Of a stretch of DNA of 64,000 nucleotides, positions 36,901-48,259 are shown one piece after another. The DNA is from Artocarpus heterophyllus. Lineage: Eukaryota > Streptophyta > Magnoliopsida > Rosales > Moraceae. The stretch spans positions 18,821,274-18,885,273 of the forward strand of contig CM046350.1 in the NCBI GenBank assembly GCA_025403435.1. The letters run 5' to 3'. The notes beneath the pieces are model-generated. The model was given only the letters and a program-made list of their open reading frames with translations. It ran no database searches and was not told the origin of the DNA. The position numbers were made by a program, and so were the translations under genes. How positions within the stretch are numbered: the stretch's first letter is position 1; each line of letters opens with the position of its first letter.

Positions 36901-37037
36901 TTTTTCTTGTCGTCATTCTGTTACTTGGATTGGATCTTTTCCTAGCTAGCTTTCCAGCATTGTCTGTAATGATCATTTTCCTGAGTAATACAATTACTCG
37001 TTTTCCCCTCGACAGGGAAAAAAAAAAAAAAGAAAAA
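33945..37037 (+). mobile_element. 5'-truncated L1-type LINE (non-LTR retrotransposon), inactive
   Basis: The element begins in the endonuclease-RT linker (EDYHWRQRAWADWLSGRDRN, near 34067). Reverse transcriptase pieces follow: APGPDGFHALFYQKFW (34405-34455), a PLSMCNVIFKIITKAIAN block (about 34597) and FADDRVIF (near 35120). A CCHC-type zf-RVT finger (CPCC...H...C, 36207-36258) comes after WRAFNNGLPKFDKLRKRGI, then an RNase H remnant starting LELDADAAV (36575-36700). It ends in a perfect 7-bp stem-loop (36983-36999) and a poly-A tract (37019-37037). Stops and frameshifts are frequent across the RT. The endonuclease domain is missing, as expected for 5' truncation during target-primed reverse transcription. 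Confidence 0.88.
36983..36999 (+). other. 3' terminal stem-loop of the LINE
   Basis: GAGTAAT, loop ACA, ATTACTC forms a perfect 7-bp hairpin 20 bp before the poly-A tail. A 3' stem-loop is known in some plant L1 families, where it helps the element's own RT recognise its RNA. Confidence 0.6.
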
Positions 37038-37328
37038 AGAATATTACATTTCCTTCTAGATGATAAAGCCTTGGAAGGGGGTTAATTTTCTTGCAAGTGT
37101 ATCGGCAGAGAAGATGAGATTGCACTCGCAAAAAAAAAAATAAAATAAAATAAATAATAATAATAAAAAAAATAAAAGAGAGAATGAGATTGCATTTTCT
37201 AGCATTTACTTACCTACGGCAAAAGGATGATTTACCAAGTTATAAACCATAGTCTAACCGTAATGCTCATAATACTGTAATCCATACTCACTAACCACAA
37301 CATTTCCTCTCCAATCCTCTAGTGCTAA

Positions 37329-37760
37329 ACAGGCCTGTTGAGTGCACTTGCCACGTCATTTGCCTTATTGGGATGATACTGCAACGTGAAGTCATAACCT
37401 TCCAGGAACTCCATGCATCTCCATTGTCTCAAATTCAAATGCCTTTTAAGTAAGCAGATACCTTAAACTCTTATGATCGTAGAAAACCTAGAATGTCATA
37501 ACACGAAGATAACACTTCCAAATCTTTAACATATAAATGACTGTTCAAAGCTCTAAGTCATGAGTGAGATAATTTAGCTCGTCTTGCTTCAATTGTTGTG
37601 ACCCATAAGATACAACTCTTCTATGCTACATTAATGCACATGCAATTCCGCATCCCGACACATTTGTATAAACCTCATATGGCTCATCATTATTAGGTAT
37701 AATCAACAATGGAAGGCATGTTCACACTCGTCATTCAATTTAAATCAAAATTCTTTCTTG
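37329..37760 (-). pseudogene. Ty3/gypsy reverse transcriptase-RNase H fragment
   Basis: On the minus strand, conceptual reading gives NDECEHAF, then PYEVYTNVSGCGIACALM, RRVVSYGSQQLK, YLTHDLEL, a [11 protein letters not shown] segment, MEFLEGYDF and [17 protein letters not shown]. This is the RNase H order of chromovirus-type gypsy elements (the usual YTDASG reads YTNVSG, and TDHKSL reads YDHKSL). Several stops and frame changes occur, and about 20 residues are deleted near the RT junction. No LTRs or other domains are nearby, so it is an isolated scrap. Confidence 0.75.
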
Positions 37761-37769
37761 GTGGGACCA

Positions 37770-39420
37770 TTTTTTCAATAAAAAAAGTCCTATTTCTAAT
37801 GTGCAGTAAATAAACCTTCAATTTTTTTTCTTCTTCTTTTTGTAATAAAGCTGAAAATTACAAGATAGAATTAGGAAAATGGTCTATTTTTGGCCACTTT
37901 TTTAAATAAATGGTAGAACTTTTCAAAAATTAAAAAAATAAATAAATTTTTTGAAAATAAAAAATGGCCTTTTCTATAGTGGTAAATCATTAATAAACAC
38001 TAGTACATCATTTCTTAACATTATACATCACTTAGTACTAGTTTTATCACTAATAAATTGGTTTGTTATTGATCTATTAATGATTTATTATCAACAAATT
38101 GGTAAATTGTTGAGTGAATAAACCTTACAAATTGGTAAATTGTTGAGTGAATAAACCTTTAAGTTTATCAATGACAAACTATAAATAATACATCATTGAT
38201 ATACAAAAATGGTCATTTTCCTAATTTTCAAAAACTTAGACCACTTACTTAAAAAAAAAAAAAAAAAACCCTTGAGGAAGGGCCATTTGCCCCCAAATTT
38301 TTTAGTATTGTAGAAATCAAATTATGGAAAAATAATAAAAATGTCAGATTTTTGAATTTTTTTGAAGTAAATGTTAGGTTTTAATGATATTTGTAGTAAA
38401 TATCAGTAAAAAAAAATTTGCTGATAAAAAACTTTTTCACTTATAGTAAATAAATAAGTAAAAAATATTTTTATTGAGTAGAATTTTTTGACTTATATTT
38501 ATTACAAATATTTTCAAAATGTGACATTTATTTTGAAAAAGAGACTACAGTTTCCGTTAAATTATCGACATATTAACCCAAACACACTTCAAAGAATATG
38601 AATTTTTATGCCCAATAGTTTACGACGAACATCCTTCCAAGACAACATGAAAATATTGAACGTGTTAAAAGGCTTGTCACAAGGCAAAACAAAATGGGAA
38701 ACAATTTAGCCTTTCATGTAAGATTAAACGAAGAAAAAACAAATTACCTGCTCGGATATCATATAATTCTTCTTTGGTAGACAATTGAGATCAAACATGC
38801 AAACTCTAAAACAGGTTCAGCTCTTTTTCTTTGCGTGCGTTTATGCTTGTTGGAACATCAAGTTAAAATAAAAGATACAATAACAAGTAAGAGAAAACAC
38901 TATAAAAAAAATTGATTGAAACGGTGCTCTGATTACCTCAATTCGCAAACAAGTTGGATAACTTGGGTTACTTTATGTAAATCTGGTCTTAACTCCATAA
39001 AAAAAAGACTATGCCTCTCCCATCTTTTTGACACGTGGCTAGCGGATGGAGACGTGCCCCTGCCATTTTTTTGAGTTGAAACGCCCTATCTCTTTTTTTA
39101 ATTTTTAATTTTTTTCTTTTTCTTTTTTTTTCCATCCTTTTTCTTTGCTTATTCCTTTTTTTTTTGAGTTGAAACGCCTATGCCCCCTTTTAATTTTTAA
39201 TTTTTAACTTTTTTTCCTTTTCTTTATTTTTCATATCTTTTATTGGTAATTTTTATTTTTTCTCACATTAGACATCTTTATTTTTTGGGGTCCTTTTTTT
39301 TCCTACTTTTTCATTTGCATTTTTAGTGCTTCATTTTTTTATTTCTTATCATTTTTATTTTTCTTTCTTTTTCATTTTTTATTTTTTTCTTTTTTTATCT
39401 TATCCCTTCTTTTTTTTTTC
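37770..39420. other. Intergenic, no supported gene; low-complexity T-rich right half
   Basis: It contains the 33-bp tandem pair at 38094-38159, a poly-A run near 38251, and a T-rich tract at about 39060-39420 in which TTTTTTGAGTTGAAACGCC occurs twice (39069 and 39161). Confidence 0.5.
38094..38159. repeat. Perfect 33-bp tandem duplication
   Basis: The unit beginning ACAAATTGGTAAATTGTTGA and ending AATAAACCTT is present twice head to tail without a mismatch. Confidence 0.9.
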
Positions 39421-39423
39421 TTT

Positions 39424-39930
39424 TCTCTATACTATTATAACTCTCTTTTTTATTTTTCTTTTATTTCATCTTTAAATATGTCCATGTGCTTATTATAAAT
39501 TATTATATTAAAAAAATATAATAAGCACAATATGTATCCACATAACGCGTGTTTTTAACTAGTATATATATAAAAGTGAAAAAATTATTTTTAGTGCGCT
39601 TACAAATATGCAACAAGTATCGCTCACTTAATTTCTCTCTTTTTTTTTTTGTTTTTAGTTTTCGCTCTTCTTCATCTTTTTTTTTCTTTCTTTCTTTCTT
39701 CATCCTATGCTCTTTTTTTTCTTCTTTTCTCTTTGTATAATATTACAACTCTTCCTTTTCTATTTTTACTTTTACCTTAACCTTATGCATTTGAAGATGT
39801 GTTTATCATATTATATTCTTTTATTTTATTTAATCTTGAGTTGTATTCATATGTTTATTATAAATTATTATATTAAAAATATAATAAACACAATACGCAT
39901 ATGTGTAGCACGTGTATCTGATCAATCCTT
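39424..39930 (+). mobile_element. Two diverged tandem copies of a Helitron-end-like sequence
   Basis: The first copy starts TCTCTATACTATTATAA (39424) and ends ...TTTAACTAGT (39563), resembling the TC...CTAGT ends of small plant Helitrons. It has a perfect GTGCTTATTAT/ATAATAAGCAC inverted repeat inside (39486-39528). A diverged copy follows from about 39728 (TCTCTTTGTATAATATTACAAC) with the same ATTATAAATTATTATATTAA hairpin near 39855. The assignment is tentative. Confidence 0.35.
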
Positions 39931-40632
39931 CCCTCGTAAAAGAGAGCATAGTAGGACCACATGGAATTGGTATATGTGGTGGTCCTAGTGGATGCCTGAA
40001 TTTGTAATGCTATCTAGATCTAAGCCATAGCCTATTCAGGACACATTGTGGTTGAGAAACAGGCATCAGTAGTATCTAATGAAATTATGATCATGTGAAC
40101 AGAGGTGCATGATAAGTTGCCCCTTTTTTACCTGGGGTAAAAAAAAAGTACATATATGTTTCTTTGTCTTATTAATACGGAACTTACCATTGATGATTCA
40201 CCCATGTGATGTCTGTGGCAAGTATCGATAATTAACTTTGGTCTGTTTGAAAATCGTCAGAAAGAAAATGAGGTATTACTGTGTCCCGTTACTTTCAAAA
40301 CTCTGGTTCTAATAATTAGCTTGATAGGGAACCGGTTTATCACACAGAAGAGCTGCTAATTAAGCACCTCTTTAAGCTCCAGTTGAATAGGGAATTTGGA
40401 AAAGCTGTTTAAATTAAAAATATTGATTTAAAAATTTTAGTACGTAAGAGCTTTATGTTATAATAATTTTTTATTTTTTATTGTAATTACTAAGAATATT
40501 ACATTGCTTGTTAGTTGCAACTGAGATGCCAAATAACTAAAAAATTTATGCAATTTGAACTTTTTCTAAGATTAAACTTAAAAATACCAATTTTTTTTCA
40601 TAGTGGAAGCCCCACAATGAGGGAGGGTCATA

Positions 40633-41979
40633 AGGTAAATTATATTGACACTCCATGTATTTTACTAAAATTATAATGACACTCCTTGGACAAAAACAAA
40701 TTACGTTGACACCCCTTGACTTATAAAAAATTACACAAAGATCCCCTCTGTTAGTTGACCGTTATTTGATCGTTAGTTTTTGCTTAAAATGCCCAAAATG
40801 CTCCTGTCTTTGGCCAAAAATGTCTTTTTTGATTATGGTGTTTGAAATGGCTTTTTTGCCCTTACCTAACATAAAAAAATAAGTTCAATTAGTTTTTACA
40901 CACTTGCGACAATGAATTTCACTCTAATTATAGATAAAAATGTTTTTTCCTTTATCTTTTTCTTTGAAAATCAATTTTTTGATTGTAATATTATTGAATG
41001 ATTCACATTTGTAACATCTGGAAATGCTATAAATATTCTTCATCCACCAAAATATCATAAAATATAAAAACATTTCTAATACAAACAACATTATATCATC
41101 TAACTAGATCTTACTAAATTAGTTATTATCATCTAAATCTTTATTTTTTCATTAATTTAAAAAAATTACTAAAATTAAAAAAGATACTTTTTGAAAAATA
41201 AAAAAAAAGTCAAATATAAAATTTTAAGCATTTTAAAATTATAAAATAACACCAAACCAAAAAAAAAAACCTCTCTCAGTCTCTCTTTCTCTCCCCCTCT
41301 CTATCTATCTCTTTCTCTCTCGATCTTAGGGGTTACCGAGGTGGGAGTGCCGGTGAGAGGGCCGCCAAGCTGATTGGGGATGTGGACGACGAAGGTCAAG
41401 GGCACGATCTAGACATGGTTAATAGGTGGATGAGGTGGGAGGAGCGGGTGGGCTAGTCTGGGCTGGGCTAGGGCCTCGGCAGTGTGCGACGGTGTTAGAG
41501 AGGTGGGAGGAGGGGGTGGGTTGGATTGGGGCCTATGGTGCTTGACAACGTCGGAGAGGTGGGTAGAGGGGTGGGTTGGGTTTGGGCTTGGGGGTGCGAC
41601 GACATCAGAGAAGTGGGAGAAGATGATGGACGACGACATAGGAAAGGTGGGAGGGGTAGCAGGTGTGATTGGGGGTGGGTAAGGTCGATGGGATGGGGGG
41701 CAAACGTCATCGTTGGATTTGGGCTAGGTGCCTTTTTTTTTTGTTTTGAGAATGGCTAGGTATCTTTTTGTGATTTACTTTTTTAATCTTTTTTTGTTGT
41801 AGATCAAATGGCTATGATTTGTTGTTCTTAAATCAATGGTTGAGATTAAAAGGGTATTTTGTCATTTCATATAAAAATTAGAAGAATTAACGTGAGAGAG
41901 TGTCAGTGTAATTAGTTTTAGTCCAAGAAGTGATACTGTAATTTTGTAAAATATAGGAGATGTTAATGTAATTTACCCA
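40633..41979. mobile_element. Non-autonomous Mutator-like element 1 with GC-rich cargo
   Basis: The left end (GGTAAATTATATTGACACTC...ACTCCTTGGACAAAAAC) and the right end, reverse-complemented (GGTAAATTACATTAACATCT...ACTTCTTGGACTAAAAC), match over more than 100 bp. The flanks AGGGTCATA (left) and AGGGCCAAA (right) look like a diverged 9-bp target duplication. No transposase is present. The interior 41335-41725 is strongly G-biased on the plus strand and encodes only low-complexity frames. Confidence 0.8.
41335..41725. other. G-rich cargo inside Mutator-like element 1
   Basis: Repeated GAGGTGGG(A/T)(A/G)G and GGTGGGTTGG words are visible, with loose repetition of a CGACGTCGGAGAGGTGGG-like unit. 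Frames on both strands give Pro/His/Ser- or Gly/Trp-rich peptides with no domain. It may be captured host sequence or an expanded repeat. Confidence 0.5.
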
Positions 41980-41989
41980 AGGGCCAAAT

Positions 41990-43013
41990 TACAAAATTAA
42001 TTTTCAATTCAAAATAGTTCAAATTTTGTTATTCTAAACACAAATTTGGATGACGAGCCAATTTAAATTGTACAACATTGATCTAGATCTCGTACCAATA
42101 AGCATGCACAAATTTATAGGATTATTATTATTTTGATATCTTTATACACACTTTGTCATTTTATTGATTTTAATTAATTTTAATTTTTTTCAATTTTTTT
42201 AAATATAACTTTTTATAAAACTTGTATCCAAACAAATTAAATTTTTTTCAATGTTGAAGGTTTTTCTCAAAAAAATAAATTAATTAAAAATTAAAAAAAT
42301 TAATTAAAGGATAAAATAAACATTTCACATTATCCTACAAGGCTGCAACTTACGTGACTCCAGCGAACTTCTCCTACACTTAGGGAGACTTCGGCACTCC
42401 TCCTCACGCAACCTGGTGAAATCTCCTGCACCTTGGGCGACTCCGACGCTTGCTCCTTGTGAAACTCAGGCAATGACGCCTGCTCCACACGAGACTCTAG
42501 CGACGCTGAACACAAACTCGATCGGGGTGTTGCTTGTTCTTGAAGTTACACGGCATTTTTGAATTTCTACATATTTTTTAATTTGTTTGGGCTACTAATT
42601 TCTTGTTGCATCAAATTGTGTTATAAATTCTTATTCTCTTTCCTAACTTGGCTTATTTGCCTCATTTTCACAAATATTGCAGGGGTACTCACGCAAGAGC
42701 TTGCTCCAAAACGGCCAGGCCTTTTATCATTGCCAAATCTTTGAATAGCTAGTCTGTTAATGAGACAATTCCAAAGCATAGGGCGGGCCCCATGTAACTC
42801 TCCGTGAACTTGCCAGTAAGGACAAAAGAAAATTGGAAGTATTATTTGGCTGCCTTTATAAATTGCCACTGCCATAGGAGTGGGGTGTCCATTATTTTCA
42901 TAATTAGTTTACATAAACATCTGAGCTGTGTCAGATAATAGTGATATATTACTTGCTTTTAATGCAAGAACTTCCAGTAAAATTACTGAAAACTATATAT
43001 AGGGAAACATTAA
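41990..43013. other. Intergenic, GC-richer patch at 42335-42545
   Basis: The patch contains repeated CGACTCC(A/G)(A/G)C and CTCCT(A/G)CAC words (minus-strand ORF 42330-42515), with no recognised protein. It is flanked by A/T-rich DNA with poly-A/T tracts. Confidence 0.4.
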
Positions 43014-45355
43014 TCAATAAGTACTAGTACTCTGAGGCATATCTTTTTGAGTATCGCCAAGTCCAGGCAACTGAACAAGGTGAGATATATCCATAGGATA
43101 GCTGTCAGATGAGTAATAAGCATTGTATATTCTACCAGCTGTAATCAAGTTAAAAGCCTCTGTTGGATGGGATGAGTCCCAAAATACGTACTCCTTCCTG
43201 TTCTCACATGGAGTTTTATCAGGTACACACTGACCAAAGTTGTTCACGTCACAGCAACCAACATTCCAAACCTTGAATCCTGAAAAAAAAAAATGTAGTG
43301 CATATTTCTCAAAATAGATTGCATATAATTATAATTTAGTCCTTCTCAAAGTACAAAAACAAAATAATCAATCACAATTAGTCAATAGTGAAATCTTATG
43401 GTAAGAATTATCATCTTTTTCTATATCTAGGAGTTGTTTTAACTTTCCCATTTGTTTCTTAAGGGGTTAATCTATGAGTAGAAACAAATCTGTCTTGCAC
43501 TATTAATTTTCAGTGTAGACACTCATAGATCAAAACGGTAAATAATTAATTGACAGTTTTGTAGGAAAAAAATTCCAACCATATGGGAACTCCCATCAAT
43601 AAAAATATGATGGTGCATGGAAATTTTTTTTTATTATCTAATTGTTACATTTTTATTTTGTATGATGAATATTTTTTTACCTATACATTATGCTAATATT
43701 AAGGGAATATTAAAAACAATAGGACATTAATACAAAGTGAAGGTTGAGATTAAGAGTATGTTGTGCCAGCAACTGCAGGATCTTCAGACCCCATTCCAGA
43801 ATAGTTGACGTAGATGAATTTCACGTTGCTAAAATTGCTGTTCAACTGATCAACGAGTTCTCCTAGCCTCCGGTTGAAGGGCTGGACAGCGTCGTTCATG
43901 TAATCTACACATGCGGTCTCGTTCGTTCCATGGATAGAAATTGAATTTGGAGTGCACCCAATCTATCCCAATCCAACCAGGGCTACCATCCTTGCTCCAT
44001 AATTGTACAATTCCTATAACATTACACAAATACTATTAGAAAAGAAAAGTGAGAATTTTGCTATGAGAGAAACTTAAGATTAACCATCAAAGTTAATTAA
44101 TTAATAGTACTAATTACCATTACATGACAGCGATAATTTTCAATAAGAAGTTCAGCAAATTGCTCAAGACTGTAACAACTGCGGGAGCTGTAGCTCTGGG
44201 GCATGAAATAGATGGTAATGTAGTCGTTACTTCCCATTCCAACCCAATATAAGCACTTGTTTAGTCTCTCTTCTGCTAAACTTTTGTTGTCAAGTGCATT
44301 AGCAATACGGGAGACTGTAATCCCGTGATTCTCCACCTGTCTCCGCAAGCTGATATTGTCACCCTGCAAACAGTATTCATTCATTTATGCACTGGTGGGC
44401 GGGGCCAAATGTTTTAATGTGAGGGCACTATTCAAAGAGAGTGAGAGAGATTTTGTTCAATAAGTAGTTTTGAATTTGAGTTATTGAGTGGGAGTATAAA
44501 TATACAGATTGTTTGGTAAAGTTGGTTCTAACCAATTTTTCAATTGAAAACAGTGTAAAACTCTTACATATTATAGTAAAAAGAAAAATATTACTATAGT
44601 GTAAAGCTTTTATATGCGACAATATTTACAGTTCTAATTAATGGTTCTAATGACCATGCCAAACACCCTAATAAATTTTTTTTCTCATTTTACCAAAAAA
44701 AAAAAAAGAAATCAATAACTAAAATTTCACAAGCACAATGGGACACCTGTCCCCGATGTATGTATACAATATAATTATATATACTCGTACGTATATGTAT
44801 GAATTTTTTATATGAAAGTACCATATGTTTCCCTGTTGCATTGAGAATCCCTGCTCCCCCAGATGCATAATTGACGCCTCCCAGTAAGTCGGAGATATTA
44901 GCAGTAGCAAAAGATGGAATGGGCTTTTCAAAACCCAGAAGTTCAGCTGTGTAATACCACCGAAAGAGAAACAAACATAAGAAGAAGAAGAAGTCCTCCA
45001 TTATTTTCTGATCTTGGGCTAAAATTAAGTACCGCAAAATAATAAGACAAAAATACATAAAACGAAGGATAGTAAAATGAAGACCAAGTCTGTCCAGAGT
45101 GGTTCGGCCGTTGCTAAACCTTCCAGTTGGACCATCTGGGAAGTCAATCCCATATGGTGGATAGTTGACTTTGGACCGAGTATCAAGTAGATTGTTGTTT
45201 CCATTGTCAGCCAGAGAATCTCCGAAAATGAAGAAGCAAGGTACTTGGGGCTTTCCAAAAACACCAAAGTATTGGAATTGCTTTGTTGATGAAAAGACTA
45301 TGAAAAGAGCAAAGGCTAACAGCCATGTTTTCTTCACCTCGGAAATTTCTGCCAT
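43014..45355 (-). pseudogene. GDSL esterase/lipase, copy 2, with premature stop and GC donor
   Basis: The exons are 45085-45355, 44822-44946, 44118-44363, 43767-44013 and 43014-43279 (same phases as copies 1 and 3). They join to 1155 nt without frameshift. The signal peptide is WLLAFALFIVFSS, then FGDSLADNGNNN (Ser47), VNYASGGAGIL, GSNDYITIYF and DSSHP. However, codon 231 in exon 4 is TAG (43963-43965) inside LVGLG-stop-IGC, where copies have Arg or Gln. A CAG-to-TAG change is the simplest cause. Intron 4 begins GC (43765-43766) instead of GT, with weak surrounding consensus. Translation would stop after 230 residues and lose the catalytic Asp and His. The C-terminus is about 15 residues longer than in copy 1. 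The TATA box and the other splice sites are intact, so the decay is recent. Confidence 0.88.
44509..44670. mobile_element. Foldback MITE in intron 2 of GDSL copy 2
   Basis: The left end TTGTTTGGTAAAGTTGGTTC and the reverse complement of the right end (GGGTGTTTGGCATGGTCATT) are imperfect inverted repeats. The interior contains ACTATAGTGTAAAGCTTTTA, shared with the element at 46277-46437. It resembles hAT-type MITEs with (G)TGTTTGG ends. Confidence 0.6.
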
Positions 45356-45414
45356 TAATAATGTTCCACTCGAAAGAGAGAAAGAAACTGCCAGATATGT
45401 ATGTAGTTCTGAGA

Positions 45415-45424
45415 GTATATATAG
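45415..45424 (-). promoter_or_regulatory. TATA box of GDSL copy 2
   Basis: On the minus strand CTATATATAC lies about 60-70 bp upstream of the ATG at 45355. This allows a leader of about 35 nt, which includes a TTTCTTTCTCTCTTTC stretch typical of plant leaders. Confidence 0.6.
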
Positions 45425-46276
45425 CTAGTGTTGTGTATATATCGTTATATATTGTAAGCGATATCGAATATATTTTTTGGTCTAACAAATGGTAGTGAAA
45501 GCTGTGGAACCCGCATTATGGGCCATATAGGCGCTGGGAAATGATAGTCATGAATTTGGTGAATCAGAACAGAGCAAAGAAGAAAATGTCTGATATTGAC
45601 CGAGTTGTCGAGGTTTGATTTATTGATAATGTCAAAGAAAATATCGATAATGACGGATATTTGGGAGAAAATAGATTATCTTGAGAAAAATTTAAAATTT
45701 TTTTCCTTAAAACTTAACAAAATGCTAAAACCATCAGTAGTACGTAAATTTAAACCAAGTTATTAACATAAATAATACATTTTTGATCTAATATAAGAGT
45801 TTTATCTATTTCCTTTGAATTGAAGGAAGACCCTTCGAGAAAAGTGAAAGAAGCCCCACCCAATAAATCAAACAACCAGAAAAAAATATGCCTTTGGCTT
45901 TCCGAGACTGAGAAACTATAAGACAACTCCCAATTTTGCTGTCTCCCTCGTACCTGGGGGCCCAGTGCACAAAGGTATGTGCTAAACCTATCTTTGGAGA
46001 GCCTAAAACTTACTCCAGCGTGAATAATATGTAGTTTGGAGTTAGGTGGAAACAGCATAAGGAAGGAAGGTTAGATACCTTTGACAGGGTTGTATTTTTG
46101 TCTAGGGCTCTTCATTTAAATTTCCTTTTTTTGTTGTCTGGTTGTTAAAGGTCGAGCATAGAACTTTAGGTTAGAGCTCGAGGGTTATATCCTATAATAT
46201 TATTTTACATACCTATTAAAAACAAGGTACAATAATATAATAGAACACATGAAAAATGAACACCAAACATATAATG

Positions 46277-46437
46277 TGGTGTTTGACAATGTGAGTTAGA
46301 ATTAAATTTTTTGGTTACTACGATGTAAATTTCTCACATGTTATAGTATAAAAAAAAAGTATACTATAGTGTAAAGCTCTCATATTCTACGGTGTTTTTC
46401 AACCAAAATTAGTTCAAATTCTTTGGTTCCCCAAACA
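46277..46437. mobile_element. Foldback MITE, same family as the one in GDSL copy 2 intron 2
   Basis: The ends TGGTGTTTGACAATGTGAGT and reverse-complemented GTTTGGGGAACCAAAGAATT are weakly inverted. The core ATACTATAGTGTAAAGCTCT matches the element at 44509-44670. Confidence 0.55.
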
Positions 46438-46455
46438 TAACTATAAAATTCATAA

Positions 46456-46456
<1 letters not shown>

Positions 46457-46496
<40 letters not shown>
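46457..46496. repeat. (TAA)n microsatellite
   Basis: About 13 uninterrupted ATA/TAA units. Confidence 0.95.
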
Positions 46497-48031
46497 GTTC
46501 CCCAAAAATTGATTTCTATCAAAAAAATTCCTGACAATTTTTATTATTTTGTGGATATTTCTAGAAATATCGTAGATATTCATAGATATTTATTGATATT
46601 GAGGACGTTTATAGATATTATAAATATTTTACGGATATCTCAGACAAAAAATCTTTCCCCCAACCATATTCGTATCCATATAAAGACTTCAAAATAATAG
46701 ATATTATCATAAAAATGTCAACAATGTTATGGACATTTTCATCGTTGGAATAGAGCATAATCACAAACTTGTGCATGCCAGGTAATAGTGACCGAACGAC
46801 GTTTACTATTTTGCACGTGTAGTGGATGTGTACTATATTGTTTGGAGCACTAATATTTAACTAGCTCAATAGGGGTACAATGTGGGTTCAACACAAGAAT
46901 ACGACTCAACATCAACCAAACTCGATGACATATTTGACAAGTAATTGACTCGATTATTTAATTTTTTATTAAAAAAATCGACAAATATAGACGTATGATT
47001 TTTGAAAGAATAAATTTAATAAAGTTACTTCAAATAAAATTAAAAAGTTATATTATTTTATGGCCCAAATTCACAAAGTAAATATAGATAAGTAGATTAA
47101 GTAAGTAAAATAATATTTATATTGCTCATTTTAATCGTGACAATACCGAACTAATACCGAACTAAGTGACTTTTTTATTAACTGAGTGACACATAGGTTA
47201 ATTTAAACTCAATACAAAGATTTAGGTTCATATAAATACAACCCAAATTGCCACTCCTACCTTCTCCTCATACAGAGAGGCAGTAACGCAGTTGGGTTAA
47301 AGTTGTGTTTCATTAAAAGTACTTGTCTAAGACTTGAATTAGTTTATGAACTACCATATATATATATATATATGTATATATAGAGGATTCTGCTTCTTTC
47401 CATCTGAATGGTTGTATGTTCAGCCACTAAAGAATCGGCTTAGCTAAGAGTAAAGAATGCTACGCAGGCCTAGTTATGGTAGTTATTTGAGACAGTAAGC
47501 CACCAGCTATTGCAAGTGAAAAAGAATGTTATGACTGGGTAGTCGGGTAAATATATATGCAGTTCAATGTTTGTTTCATAATTTGTCATGTAAAGATGTA
47601 AAACAACAAACGACGACCTATCTTTCTTGGTAAACATGACGCTGGTAGAAATGTGACGTAACATTGTGTTGTTTTATAGGCAATGAAGAATTAAATTTAA
47701 TTTTAAGAGTAATAAATATGCAATATATATTTAGATCGAGGAAAATAACTTCAATTACCGAACATAGTAGTTAAAATCAACTGCATACTACCCAAAATAG
47801 AATGTAACAGTTTGCCATATTACACAGTTCCTTTTTTTTTTTTGGTTATAGTAGTAATCACAAACTGGTTATATATATTTGTAAGGGTGAAACGCTGCGT
47901 TTGGAGCTGACGAAACTAATATGATGGGTAGTATGTTTTGTCAAGGCCCTCATCATAGGGTTCAAAATAAAAGGAGTAATCATGTGTCAAACTAGTGATA
48001 ACGGTTGCTCACCACGGAGTTAATAATTAGC

Positions 48032-48212
48032 TATAGGTTGTTTGGAAAGTGAGTTTAAACAAAAAAAAACAGTTTGAGTTTAATTTGTAGCAATTTAAAT
48101 TTTGTAAAGCTCTTTTCTAACACGAAAGTCAAAACAAAACTCAGGATAATAAGAAAAAAAAAAGGAGGGAAAATATTGTAGCGAAATAAGCTTGAATCAA
48201 AATTTTGTTAGA
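48032..48212. mobile_element. MITE, right end eroded
   Basis: It begins TAGGTTGTTTGGAAAGTGAG and shares the interior TAGCAATTTAAATTTTGTAA...GTAGCGAAATAAGCTTGAAT with the copy at 48260-48455. The right terminal repeat is not recognisable. Confidence 0.5.
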
Positions 48213-48259
48213 GCATATGTTTGCTTTCTGTGGTCATGACCACTTTGTACTGATTTGTA

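Larger units (their letters stand above)
45430..47990. other. Intergenic, no supported gene
   Basis: The minus-strand ORF at 45750-46058 has no recognisable domain. A run of GATATT words (46550-46640) gives a loose A/T periodicity. There is a (TA)n tract at 47358-47376. Poly-A/T tracts are frequent. Confidence 0.45.

Noticed and set aside
41409..41759. Overlapping ORFs on both strands in the GC-rich interior of Mutator-like element 1
   Set aside because: They are low-complexity Pro/His- or Gly/Trp-rich frames caused by base skew, and frames on both strands are open for the same reason.
45750..46058. 102-codon minus-strand ORF upstream of GDSL copy 2
   Set aside because: No recognisable domain, no adjoining exon and no convincing start context. 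It is left as intergenic.
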